In this document: positions 52,110 to 60,806 of the stretch, one piece after another
Layout: each line of letters begins with the position of its first letter
How positions within the stretch are numbered: the stretch's first letter is position 1
Notes under the pieces: generated by a model
What the model was told of the DNA's origin: nothing
The model's input: the letters and a program-made list of their open reading frames with translations, nothing else
Databases searched by the model: none
NCBI RefSeq assembly: GCF_003721515.1
Contig: NZ_RJJD01000004.1
Location: forward strand, 1-64,000
Direction of reading: 5' to 3'
DNA length: 64,000 nucleotides
Origin: Rufibacter latericius
GTDB lineage: Bacteria > Bacteroidota > Bacteroidia > Cytophagales > Hymenobacteraceae
Made by a program: the position numbers and the translations under genes

Positions 52110-52907
52110 ATGATTTTACAAACAGTACGCACACTCCTTATTTGCACCTTGGTACAAATAGGGAGTGTTTTTTTTGTGTTACCTGCGCATGCGCAGCAGC
52201 AAACAGGGCAGCCAAGAACCACCAGTGAACTAGGTATTGGCATTGGCGGAGTAGTATATAAAGGTGACATTGCCCCCCGTTACCGTTTAAGAAGTAACAG
52301 ACCTGCGCTTAACCTTTTTTACAAGAAAGACATTTCCAATGCCCTTGCCTGGAAAGCAGGCTTGCTCATTGGCCGAATCAAGGCAGAAGATGAAGATTTA
52401 ACAGATAATCCGTCCTTTCTGGCCAGGGAGTTACCACTGTCTATGTATAGACAGGCTACTGTCATTACTAGTTTTCTTGAGCTAAGCGCAGGGATTGACT
52501 ATAACTTCATGGATTACTATGATTTCAGGCGCGACGTACGCTGGACTCCTTATTTCACAGTAGGTGTGGCCGGCTTAGTGTTCAATAATAAGACTACCGC
52601 TATTGAGCCAAGTAGAATCTACCCAGAGAACGCAGACAAAGAGCAAGCCTACAGAACTGCCTTTGCTTTGGCTGTTCCAGTTGGGGTAGGAGCCAAATAT
52701 GCCCTCTCTGAGCATTGGAACTTAGGCTTTGAAGCCGGAGTAAGAGTCCTGTTTACCGACGACTTTGACAATCTCACTGATCAGAACGAGCAGGTCATGA
52801 ATCCGAACAGCAGAGACCTATACTTCTACAACGGAGTAAGCCTTTCCTACACCTTCTATAAGATCAACTGTCCAATTGGGCCTGGTAAAAACAGTAAGGG
52901 TAAGTAG
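52110..52907 (+). CDS. DUF6089 family beta-barrel protein (second copy)
   Basis: 265 residues. The signal peptide ends PAHAQ (about 29). The mature part mirrors the upstream gene: ELGIGIGGVVYKGDIAPRYR, TPYFTVGVAGLVFNN, FALAVPVGVGAKYALSEHWN followed by LGFEAGVRVLFTDDFD, then YNGVSLSYTFYK. It is shorter by about 50 residues, mainly in the middle loops. Tandem arrangement with the first copy indicates duplication. The location ahead of bamA suggests a role in outer membrane assembly (inference). Confidence 0.9.
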   Translation: MILQTVRTLLICTLVQIGSVFFVLPAHAQQQTGQPRTTSELGIGIGGVVYKGDIAPRYRLRSNRPALNLFYKKDISNALAWKAGLLIGRIKAEDEDLTDNPSFLARELPLSMYRQATVITSFLELSAGIDYNFMDYYDFRRDVRWTPYFTVGVAGLVFNNKTTAIEPSRIYPENADKEQAYRTAFALAVPVGVGAKYALSEHWNLGFEAGVRVLFTDDFDNLTDQNEQVMNPNSRDLYFYNGVSLSYTFYKINCPIGPGKNSKGK

Positions 52908-52959
52908 AATAGGCATAATGTGCAAAGCTTTTCCTAAATTGCATTGAAATTTCTTTTTA

Positions 52960-53712
52960 ATGAGCGTTAAGGAAAAGATAGACACAGGCAATTTGCCCCA
53001 ACATATTGCCGTTATCATGGATGGAAACGGTAGATGGGCAAAGAAAAAGGGGAACCTTCGGATTTTTGGTCACCAAAATGCCATTACCGCTGTGCGCGAA
53101 ACCGTTGAGGCTGCGGCAGAAATCGGGATTAAGTACCTAACACTCTACGCTTTTTCCACCGAGAATTGGTCAAGGCCAAAATATGAAGTGGAAGCCCTGA
53201 TGCAGCTTTTGGTAAGTACCATCCGCAAGGAAACGGAGACTCTGAACAAAAACAATATCCGGTTGCAGTCTATTGGAGATCTGTCGGCTTTACCCCAGGC
53301 TTGCAGAAAGCAATTGGAAGAAGCCATTCAGATTACTAGCCAAAATACCCGAATGACCTTAGTGCTAGCCTTGAGCTATAGTGGTCGTTGGGAGTTGGTT
53401 AATGCTATTCAAAAGCTGGCGGCCCAGGTAAAAGCAGGAGAGTTACAGCCAGAGGCTATTAATGAGGGCACGGTGCAGAGCTATTTGAATACCGCAGGCA
53501 TGCCTGACCCAGAGCTTTTAATCAGAACCAGCGGAGAGCAACGGATCAGTAACTTTCTGCTTTGGCAATTGGCTTATACAGAGTTGTATATCACAGACCT
53601 GCTATGGCCCGATTTCAGGAAAGAACATCTTTATGAAGCCATACTTGCTTTCCAGCAACGAGAACGTCGTTTCGGGAAAACAAGCGAACAATTACAAAAA
53701 GCACATTCTTAA
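52960..53712 (+). CDS. uppS: Isoprenyl transferase (undecaprenyl diphosphate synthase)
   Basis: 250 residues. The cis-prenyltransferase motif HIAVIMDGNGRWAKKKG holds the catalytic Asp21. Further motifs are YLTLYAFSTENWSRP, the LVLALSYSGRWELVNA region, and PDPELLIRTSGEQRISNFLLW-type motif near residue 185-205. It makes the C55 carrier for peptidoglycan and other glycans. Its stop overlaps the bamA start by one base (TAATG). Confidence 0.96.
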   Translation: MSVKEKIDTGNLPQHIAVIMDGNGRWAKKKGNLRIFGHQNAITAVRETVEAAAEIGIKYLTLYAFSTENWSRPKYEVEALMQLLVSTIRKETETLNKNNIRLQSIGDLSALPQACRKQLEEAIQITSQNTRMTLVLALSYSGRWELVNAIQKLAAQVKAGELQPEAINEGTVQSYLNTAGMPDPELLIRTSGEQRISNFLLWQLAYTELYITDLLWPDFRKEHLYEAILAFQQRERRFGKTSEQLQKAHS

Positions 53713-56294
53713 TGAGTAAGTACTTTTGGCTGTTATGCCTTTTAGTGATGTCTGGTATAACTGCCACTGCGCAGATCAGACTGGGAGTTGGCGGCAGCAA
53801 TGCAACCACCTCCGTTGACTACGCTAATCCCAAGAAATATAAGATTGGGGGCATCACAGTAAGTGGTGCCAAGTTCCTAGATCCTACTACGTTGATTTCC
53901 CTTACGGGGTTAAAGATCGGGGATGAAATAGATGTGCCAGGAGATGCCATCAGCCGGGCTATCCAGAAACTTTGGGACCAAGGAATCCTGGGTGGGGTAG
54001 ATGTGCGTGCCACTAAGATTGAGGGAGATGTGATTTACCTTGATTTCTTTTTGACGGAACGCCCTAGATTATCCCGATTCGATTTCTCCGGAGCTTCCAA
54101 GGCTCAGATTGAGGATATCCAGAAATCAATTGCCTTGAACAAGGGAAGAGTGGTAACAGACGCCCTGTTGAACTCTACCCGTACCACTGTTCAGAAATTT
54201 TACCAGGATAAAGGGTATCTGAATGCCCAGGTAGTCATTCGCCAAATACCAGATTCAGTAATCGCCAACAGTGTTGCCCTTGAAATCAGGGTAGACAAAG
54301 GAGAGAAAGTGCGTATTGGCCAACTGGACATCGAGCGGATCAACGCAGCCACCGGTGAAGACCAGAAGAGTGGGGTAGCCGGTTTTCTGGCTGGAATCTG
54401 GAGCGATGATGATAAAATGGTCTTTAGTGAAAGCCAGTTGAAGCGGAAGCTGAAGAAGACAAAAGAAAAGAAATTCTATAAAGTCTTCACTGGAGCCAAA
54501 TTCAATAAAACTGAGTTTGAGGCAGACAAGAAGCTTCTTCTTGATTTTTATAATTCAGAAGGTTTCCGTGATGCCACCATCGTTTCTGATTCTATCTACA
54601 AGATCAGCGATGATCGCATAGGAGTAAAGCTTGTGGTAGATGAAGGCCGGCGCTATTACTACCGCAACATTTCCTGGAGCGGAAATTACCTTTATGATGA
54701 TGCCATGTTGGCCAGAGTGTTAGGCCTCAACAAAGGTGATATCTATAACCGTGAGGAACTGGATAAACGCCTTAATTATAACCCAAGCGGCAATGATATC
54801 ACCTCTTTATACATGGATGACGGTTATCTGTTCTTCCAGATTGAGCCGGTTGAAGTAGCTGTAGAGGGTGATTCTATAGACATTGAGATGCGCTTGAGCG
54901 AAGGCTCACAGGCAACTATCAACTCCATCTCTGTTTCCGGAAATACCAAGACAAGTGACCACGTGGTTCTTAGAGAACTGCGCACATTGCCTGGGCAGAA
55001 CTTCAGTAGAGCCGCTCTGATCCGTTCGCAGCGGGAGCTTTCCAACTTGGGCTATTTTGACCCTGAGAAAATCGGGATGAACCCTATTCCGAATCCTGAG
55101 AATGGAACGGTTGATATTCAGTACACGGTAGAAGAGCGTCCGAATGACCAAATCACGTTATCTGGTGGTTGGGGTGGTGGCCTTGGTGCGGTTGGTACCG
55201 TAGGTTTGGTCCTGAATAACTTCTCTTTGCGCAAAGCTACTGACTGGAAACAATGGAGACCGGTCCCATCCGGTGACGGTCAACGGTTAGCCTTGAACAT
55301 TCAGGCCAACGGGAAACGCTACCAGTCTTACTCACTTTCGTTCACAGAGCCTTGGTTAGGCGGACGTCGGCCAAATTCCTTAACCGTAAGTTTGAGTAAG
55401 TCTATCCAGAGATTTAATCAGCGGGATGAGTTTGGCCAGTTACAGGATGCGTTCATTGATATTTCTGGAGCCAGTGTAAACCTGGGTAGAAGACTACGGT
55501 GGCCAGATGACTATTTTACCTTAAGTAATTCAATCTCTTACTTCAGGTATAATATGAGCAATGGCTCTACCATCTTCCAAAACTACGCTGAAGCAGACCA
55601 AATAAGAGATGCGAACAATATTTCGTTCATCACCTCTTTTGCCCGCTCCAGCATTGACAACCCAACCTACACCCGTTCCGGTTCCTCTATCGGATTGAAC
55701 GTGACCTTTACCCCGCCTTACTCTTTGTTCAAGAGCGGAGTGAATTCTTTCCAGTGGATAGAATTCCATAAATGGATGTTTGATGCGTCCTGGTTCCATT
55801 CTTTGAGCGGCAATGGCAAACTGGTGTTGAACACCCGAGCTCACTTTGGTTTCATTGGAACCTATGGATCCAACAAAACAATTGGACCTTTTGAGCGATT
55901 CAAATTGGGCGGTTCCGGTTTAGGAGGTGGTTCCTTCATTGTGGCCACAGACTACGTTGGCTTGAGAGGTTATGAAGATGAAAGTATATCACCAAACGGA
56001 GCAGGTGGTATAGCCTTCAACAAATACGTGGCTGAGCTGCGTTACCCGGTATCGTTGAACCCAGCGGCTACGGTGTTTGTTCTGGGCTTTGCTGAAGCTG
56101 GTAACAACTTTGGAAGCTACCGTGAATACGATCCGTTTAAATTATATCGTTCTGTAGGGGTAGGAGCCAGAGTGTTCATGGCCGCCTTCGGTTTGCTAGG
56201 CTTTGATTATGGATGGGGACTTGACACTGTGCCTGGTCGCCCCGGCGCAAATGGCGGACAGTTCCACTTCATCATTGGACAGCAAATCAGATAA
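53712..56294 (+). CDS. bamA: Outer membrane protein assembly factor BamA
   Basis: 860 residues. Signal peptide about 1-20 (ITATAQ). Five POTRA domains occupy about 30-430 (KYKIGGITVSGAKFLDPTTL at the start, NSISVSGNTKTSDHVVLRELRT near 400). The C-terminal Omp85 barrel of about 400 residues includes GSGLGGGSFIVATDYVGLRGYEDES, where the conserved VRGY-type motif reads LRGY, and ends GQFHFIIGQQIR. BamA folds outer membrane proteins into the membrane. It is coupled to uppS and followed by two Skp-family chaperone genes. Confidence 0.96.
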   Translation: MSKYFWLLCLLVMSGITATAQIRLGVGGSNATTSVDYANPKKYKIGGITVSGAKFLDPTTLISLTGLKIGDEIDVPGDAISRAIQKLWDQGILGGVDVRATKIEGDVIYLDFFLTERPRLSRFDFSGASKAQIEDIQKSIALNKGRVVTDALLNSTRTTVQKFYQDKGYLNAQVVIRQIPDSVIANSVALEIRVDKGEKVRIGQLDIERINAATGEDQKSGVAGFLAGIWSDDDKMVFSESQLKRKLKKTKEKKFYKVFTGAKFNKTEFEADKKLLLDFYNSEGFRDATIVSDSIYKISDDRIGVKLVVDEGRRYYYRNISWSGNYLYDDAMLARVLGLNKGDIYNREELDKRLNYNPSGNDITSLYMDDGYLFFQIEPVEVAVEGDSIDIEMRLSEGSQATINSISVSGNTKTSDHVVLRELRTLPGQNFSRAALIRSQRELSNLGYFDPEKIGMNPIPNPENGTVDIQYTVEERPNDQITLSGGWGGGLGAVGTVGLVLNNFSLRKATDWKQWRPVPSGDGQRLALNIQANGKRYQSYSLSFTEPWLGGRRPNSLTVSLSKSIQRFNQRDEFGQLQDAFIDISGASVNLGRRLRWPDDYFTLSNSISYFRYNMSNGSTIFQNYAEADQIRDANNISFITSFARSSIDNPTYTRSGSSIGLNVTFTPPYSLFKSGVNSFQWIEFHKWMFDASWFHSLSGNGKLVLNTRAHFGFIGTYGSNKTIGPFERFKLGGSGLGGGSFIVATDYVGLRGYEDESISPNGAGGIAFNKYVAELRYPVSLNPAATVFVLGFAEAGNNFGSYREYDPFKLYRSVGVGARVFMAAFGLLGFDYGWGLDTVPGRPGANGGQFHFIIGQQIR

Positions 56295-56324
56295 TTGGAA
56301 CAGAATTTGATAAAGATAAAAGCG

Positions 56325-57011
56325 ATGAAGAAGGTAGGGTGCTTTTTAATAATGAGCTTGTTCTTTCTCTTAGGGAGAGAAGCAAGTGCCCAGCGCTTTG
56401 GCTATATTGATTCTGGCTTTATCTTGCAAAAAATGCCCGCTTACACCAATGCACAGGAAGAGGTAGAAAAGCTATCTCAGGCTTGGCAAAAGGAAATTGA
56501 GGGCATGCGGGCGGAACTAGAGAAGCTCCAAAAGAGTTATCAGGCTGAGGAAATACTGTTGACTCCTGACATGAAAGTGAAGCGTCAGGAAGAGTTAAAC
56601 CGCAAGGAAACTGAACTTCGGGATTTTCAGCGCAAGATGTTCGGGTTTGAGGGCTCTTTATTCAAAAGGAGGCAAGAACTAATCAGACCGGCGCAGGATC
56701 AGTTGTTTGAGGCCGTGGAGAAGATTGTGCGCCAACGCGGGTTAAATTTTATGTTTGACAAGTCAGGTGATGTGGTGATGCTGTATACAGATCCGCGGCA
56801 TGATTACACTGAGTTTGTGTTAGAAGAGTTAGGCTTGGCCTCTAAAGAGCAGAATACAGCAGGTGCCCGTCCCGCCAATGCTTTGGTAGACGACCCTGCC
56901 GATGTTCCACCACTACCAGAAGGGGCAGTTACTTCTGAGAACCCTACCAGCCCAGGCAAGAAAGCAACGCCCGCCCGTAAAGCACCCCCGGTTAAAAAGA
57001 AAAACAATTAA
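56325..57011 (+). CDS. OmpH/Skp family periplasmic chaperone (first copy)
   Basis: 228 residues from ATG 56325; the earlier in-frame TTG at 56295 gives a poor N-terminus. The signal peptide ends REASAQ (about 23). The Skp pattern follows: RFGYIDSGFILQKMPAYTNA, a long charged coiled coil (about 45-125) and LNFMFDKSGDVVMLYTDPRH. The tail of about 50 residues is Pro/Ala/Lys-rich (KKATPARKAPPVKKKNN). Skp carries unfolded outer membrane proteins to BamA, consistent with position. Confidence 0.92.
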   Translation: MKKVGCFLIMSLFFLLGREASAQRFGYIDSGFILQKMPAYTNAQEEVEKLSQAWQKEIEGMRAELEKLQKSYQAEEILLTPDMKVKRQEELNRKETELRDFQRKMFGFEGSLFKRRQELIRPAQDQLFEAVEKIVRQRGLNFMFDKSGDVVMLYTDPRHDYTEFVLEELGLASKEQNTAGARPANALVDDPADVPPLPEGAVTSENPTSPGKKATPARKAPPVKKKNN

Positions 57012-57030
57012 ACAAACTAAGTAACTTACA

Positions 57031-57642
57031 ATGAACAAACTGAAATCTCTGTTAGTAGCCGCTTTTTTACTCGTAAGTGTGGCTTCTTTTGCACAGACAG
57101 GAACCGTTAAAATTGGTTATACCAACGCCAATTACATCATCAGCCAATTGCCTGAAAGCCGCCAGATTGAGTCAGATCTGAAAGCCCACAGCAGCCAATT
57201 GGAGAAAGAGCTTCAGAACAAATACAAAACCTATCAGGAAAAAGTAGAGGTCTACAAAAAAGGCGCCCCTACCATGACCGATGTGGTGAGAGCTGACAGA
57301 GAGAAAGAGTTGACTACTCTGCAAGCCTCTATTGAAGAGTTTCAGCGTAACGCCGATGCTTCTTTGCAGAAAAAAGAGCAAGCTGCCCTTGAGCCAGTAA
57401 TGAACAAAATCCAGAAGTCTATTGACAAAGTGGCTAAAGAGAACGGATTCACCCACATCTTTACCGCCGAAGCTTTGTTGTATGGCCCAGAAGATGGAAA
57501 TGGTTTTACTGACCTGGTTCTGAAAGATCTTGGTGTAACTCCAGCTCCTAAAGGCTCACCAGCTGCTTCAGCTGCTAGCCCAGGTGCCACTGCTCCTAAG
57601 CCAGCCGTACAAAACGCTGCCCCTGTTAAAAAGAAGAAATAA
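57031..57642 (+). CDS. OmpH/Skp family periplasmic chaperone (second copy)
   Basis: 203 residues. The signal peptide ends ASFAQ (about 22). KIGYTNANYIISQLPESRQI opens the Skp domain; the coiled coil (about 45-120) contains KAHSSQLEKELQNKYKTYQE. The end of the fold is GFTHIFTAEALLYGPEDGN. The tail APKPAVQNAAPVKKKK resembles that of the first copy. The gene starts 19 bp after the first copy. A terminator follows. Confidence 0.93.
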   Translation: MNKLKSLLVAAFLLVSVASFAQTGTVKIGYTNANYIISQLPESRQIESDLKAHSSQLEKELQNKYKTYQEKVEVYKKGAPTMTDVVRADREKELTTLQASIEEFQRNADASLQKKEQAALEPVMNKIQKSIDKVAKENGFTHIFTAEALLYGPEDGNGFTDLVLKDLGVTPAPKGSPAASAASPGATAPKPAVQNAAPVKKKK

Positions 57643-57663
57643 GGAGTATCCCTTAGAATATAT

Positions 57664-57702
57664 AAGAGCCGGTGACGATAATCGTTACCGGCTCTTTATT
57701 TT
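57664..57702 (+). terminator. Terminator of the bamA-skp operon
   Basis: A 16-bp stem, AAGAGCCGGTGACGAT against ATCGTTACCGGCTCTT with one G-U pair, followed by TATTTTTG. A half copy of the dispersed palindrome (GAAAACAGGCCTAAAGC) follows at 57716-57733. Confidence 0.9.
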
Positions 57703-57735
57703 TGTGCTATATTTTAGAAAACAGGCCTAAAGCGC

Positions 57736-58809
57736 ATGCAATTACCAGACGGCAGAGAAGACGACTTTGATGAAATAGCCAACCCTGACTCTGATGAGGA
57801 GTTGTATGAACACCACCGCATTCAGGTAGACAAAGGACAGGCGCTTCTCCGGTTAGATAAGTTCCTGATGGATCGCCTGCCTAACGTGACCCGGAACAAA
57901 TTGCAGGAAGCCATCAAAGCTGAATCTGTTAGGATTAACGGCAAACCTACCAAGGCCAGCTACAAAGTAAAGCCTCTTGATGTGATTACCGTCACGCTGG
58001 CTAATCCGCCCAGAGACACTGATATCATTCCTGAGGATATTCCTCTTAACATCGTGTATGAAGATGAGGAATTGATGATGATCAATAAACCAGCAGGTAT
58101 GGTGGTGCACCCAGCCTATAACAACTGGTCTGGTACGCTGGTGAACGGATTGGTGTATTACTTGCAGAACCTCCCTACCTCCAGAAATGGAGAGATACGA
58201 CCTGGACTCGTGCACCGCATTGACAAAGATACCTCGGGGCTGTTGGTGATTGCTAAAACCGACCTAGCCATGGCGCATCTTGCCAGGCAATTCTATGATC
58301 ACTCCATTGAACGTACCTATTATGCTATTGTATGGGGAGTACCAGCGCAGGCCAAAGGAACTATCGTAGGTCATATAGGACGAAGTGCGAAAGACCGGAA
58401 AGTCATGGCAGTTTATCCCGATGGTGAATTCGGGAAACATGCCATCACCCATTATGAGGTGTTGGAGAGTTTCACTTACTGTAGCTTGATCAAGTGCAAC
58501 CTGGAGACCGGACGCACACACCAGATCAGGGCGCATATGAAGTACCTGGGGCATCCGCTGTTCAATGATGCTACCTACGGAGGGGATAAGATCCTGAAAG
58601 GCCAACAGACCGGTTCTTACAAGGCCTTTGTCCAGAATACATTTGACGTGCTGCCCCGGCAAGCTTTACATGCCAAATCCTTGGGGTTTCAGCATCCCAC
58701 CTCCCAAAAGTTTGTTTTCTTTGAATCAGAACTTCCCGCTGATTTTTCGGCTGCTTTGGAAAAATGGCGTCAATACGGTCAAGTACTGCAGAATAGAATT
58801 CAAGCCTAA
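57736..58809 (+). CDS. RluA/RluD family pseudouridine synthase
   Basis: 357 residues. An S4 RNA-binding domain (about 33-95: LLRLDKFLMDRLPNVTRNKL, VRINGKPTKASYKVKPLDVI) precedes the catalytic domain. The active-site Asp is in LVHRIDKDTSGLLVIAKT (Asp163). ETGRTHQIRAHMKYLGHPLFNDATYGGD is family-typical but shown here only in part (GRTHQIRAHMKYLGHP). It isomerises uridines in 23S rRNA, most probably as RluD. It starts just behind a half palindrome. Confidence 0.94.
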   Translation: MQLPDGREDDFDEIANPDSDEELYEHHRIQVDKGQALLRLDKFLMDRLPNVTRNKLQEAIKAESVRINGKPTKASYKVKPLDVITVTLANPPRDTDIIPEDIPLNIVYEDEELMMINKPAGMVVHPAYNNWSGTLVNGLVYYLQNLPTSRNGEIRPGLVHRIDKDTSGLLVIAKTDLAMAHLARQFYDHSIERTYYAIVWGVPAQAKGTIVGHIGRSAKDRKVMAVYPDGEFGKHAITHYEVLESFTYCSLIKCNLETGRTHQIRAHMKYLGHPLFNDATYGGDKILKGQQTGSYKAFVQNTFDVLPRQALHAKSLGFQHPTSQKFVFFESELPADFSAALEKWRQYGQVLQNRIQA

Positions 58810-59220
58810 ACTTGTATGACAGCTAATAGCATTGGAGGGATTACTTCATAATTACTTCTACTTGTTTGTTTCTGATTATTGGTAGGGTTAATTCAGTTGG
58901 AATACCTTAATGTTGAAGTATTTGGAATAGGTTCATTTTAGGCCTACTTTCCGAAAACCTTGCCGAAAGCAAATGGAAGCTTTGCTCAAGTGCATGAACA
59001 GCTTACTTGAACTAAGTTCTTAAGTCAAACGAAAGAAGTGAGGGTGATTATAGAGAAATAATTTGGTTAGGGATAAAAGCTTAATTGCCGGGTTTGATGC
59101 TTTTAGTGGAATGGAAATCCTGGTGGAATGGGATTACATGAGTTTCCTTTCCGGTCTATATCCTGTTCTCTTGGATAAAGCTTTCGATATAACCTGCATT
59201 TTAATTCCTTCCTTGAACAT
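58810..59220. other. Non-coding gap between convergent genes, with a palindrome
   Basis: 411 bp with no believable gene; the one open frame near 59063 runs into the terminator and has no family features. A degraded dispersed palindrome lies at 58935-58970 (CATTTTAGGCCTACTTTC against GAAAACCTTGCCGAAAGC). Confidence 0.6.
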
Positions 59221-59259
59221 AAAAAAAGCGCCTCTTAAATTTTAAGAGGCGCTTTTTTT
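59221..59259 (-). terminator. Strong terminator after TPR gene
   Basis: A perfect 18-bp stem, AAAAAAAGCGCCTCTTAA against TTAAGAGGCGCTTTTTTT, with a 3-nt loop; functional in either direction. Confidence 0.92.
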
Positions 59260-59274
59260 ATGTTCTTAAAGAGA

Positions 59275-60768
59275 CTACTTCATTGCTTTCAGTCCGTTCA
59301 AACCATTGGCGGCATCTACGTTGGTAGGATCCAAGGCTTTCACTTCTTGCCAGTGTTTAGTAGCATTCGCTTTGTCTTTTTTCAGGTAGTAGTAGTAGCC
59401 AAGGTAATTGTTGGCCGTGATTAAGTCTTTTTTGTACTTCTCTTTATCACCTGAAGTAAGCTTAATGAACTCTTCATAGTGAGGTTTTGCTAAGCCTGCT
59501 TTTGTTTCAGGGTCAAGGCTATAGTTGACACGCGCTCTCCAGAAGTGACCATACGCATAGGTAGGGTTCTTCGTTGTGATGATGGTGTACACGCTATCTG
59601 CCGTTTTGAAATCATCATTCAACTCATGGGCATAGCCATAGTAGAACAGATCGGTGTTGTTTGGAGGAGTAGTAGCGAATTTCGCTTTGTACGACTCAAT
59701 GGCTTTAGGGTAATTCTTAAGGCTTAAATACTGTTTTGCCAGAAGATCATCGTAAAGAGGATTCTTAGGGTCTAATTTTTTTCCTTGTTCAATTACCGCA
59801 ATAGCTTCCTGTGGTTTCTTGTTCTCTACCAAGATATTGGCATAGTACTCGTAGTCAGAAGGAATGCGCTTGGTCTCATCATACTTATTGAAGTATGCAG
59901 TGATCGCCTCAAGTGCCTTGTCGTACTGTTTGGTGTCAAAGTAAGTATAAGCCAACAAGCGGTTCATGGCAATGTTGTTAGGATCGCTCTTCAGAACAGA
60001 TTGGATTTCTGTCATGGCGTTGGCGTAATCCTTGGTCAAGTAGAGGATAGAGGCATATTTAGCACGAGTTTCCGGCGTGTTTTCTGCCAATGATACATAC
60101 TTTTTGATGTACTCAGAACTCTTAGGGTACTGTTCTGCACGGTAGTACAATTCTGCCAACTCAAGGTAGGTAGGAGCGTAGTTTGGATCAGCGGCTGCTG
60201 CAGCATCCAATGCTTCTTTGGCTTGGGTGAAGTTACGCGACTGTACGTACAACTGACCTTTGCGTAAATGGGCTTTCGCGAACTTACTATCTGCGGCTAA
60301 GGCTTTGTCGTAGTTGGCCATGGCTTTGCCACCATCTACCGTCTTGTTATGCAGGTAGGCATCACCCAGCAGAACAAAGGCATTAGCGTTCTTGGTATCC
60401 TTACTGGTAGCTTCCTCCAGTACTTTGATGGCCGGAGTCAAGTCTTTCACGCCAGAAGTCACGTAGGCTTCGCCAATTGCAATCTTAATGTTGTTGTCTT
60501 TGTTTTTGGTCATAGACAACGCTTTGTCAAACAACTGCTGCGCTTCTGCTAATTTATTTTGTTCAAGAGCTGCCTTCCCTTGTTTCACCAAGCCTGCGGC
60601 AGAGTTATCTTGTACAGCATTAGAAGCGAATGCAAGCAGCTCCTGAGGGGACTGTACCTCTGTTTGTTCCATCTTACCAGGACGCAGCCCATTGTTATGT
60701 GCTGAGGCTCCAGCGGCGGTAAAGAATGCGGCCGCTAAAACTCCATACGTCTTCCAGTTCTTAATCAT
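59275..60768 (-). CDS. Secreted TPR-repeat protein
   Basis: 497 residues with a signal peptide ending GASAH (about 24). About eleven TPR units fill the rest; clear ones are GKAALEQNKLAEAQQLFDKA, KAMANYDKALAADSKFAKAH, PTYLELAELYYRAEQYPKSS, NIAMNRLLAYTYFDTKQYDK and the last NNYLGYYYYLKKDKANATKH. It is probably periplasmic. It lies 38 bp downstream of the PstS-like gene and is the last gene of a group that begins at 61998. In Bacteroidota such a TPR gene commonly accompanies the TonB/ExbD cluster (from memory). Confidence 0.9.
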   Translation of the reverse strand: MIKNWKTYGVLAAAFFTAAGASAHNNGLRPGKMEQTEVQSPQELLAFASNAVQDNSAAGLVKQGKAALEQNKLAEAQQLFDKALSMTKNKDNNIKIAIGEAYVTSGVKDLTPAIKVLEEATSKDTKNANAFVLLGDAYLHNKTVDGGKAMANYDKALAADSKFAKAHLRKGQLYVQSRNFTQAKEALDAAAAADPNYAPTYLELAELYYRAEQYPKSSEYIKKYVSLAENTPETRAKYASILYLTKDYANAMTEIQSVLKSDPNNIAMNRLLAYTYFDTKQYDKALEAITAYFNKYDETKRIPSDYEYYANILVENKKPQEAIAVIEQGKKLDPKNPLYDDLLAKQYLSLKNYPKAIESYKAKFATTPPNNTDLFYYGYAHELNDDFKTADSVYTIITTKNPTYAYGHFWRARVNYSLDPETKAGLAKPHYEEFIKLTSGDKEKYKKDLITANNYLGYYYYLKKDKANATKHWQEVKALDPTNVDAANGLNGLKAMK

Positions 60769-60806
60769 TTGGTTGTTTGTTAGTGTTAGTGAAACTCTGG
60801 TTAATT

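Noticed and set aside
5456-58970. Treating the dispersed palindromes as ordinary Rho-independent terminators
   Set aside because: Most lack a T tract, one is followed by a separate terminator (28559-28588), and two lie inside coding frames.
59063-59245. 60-codon plus-strand frame in the rluD-TPR gap
   Set aside because: It runs into a strong terminator and has no family similarity.
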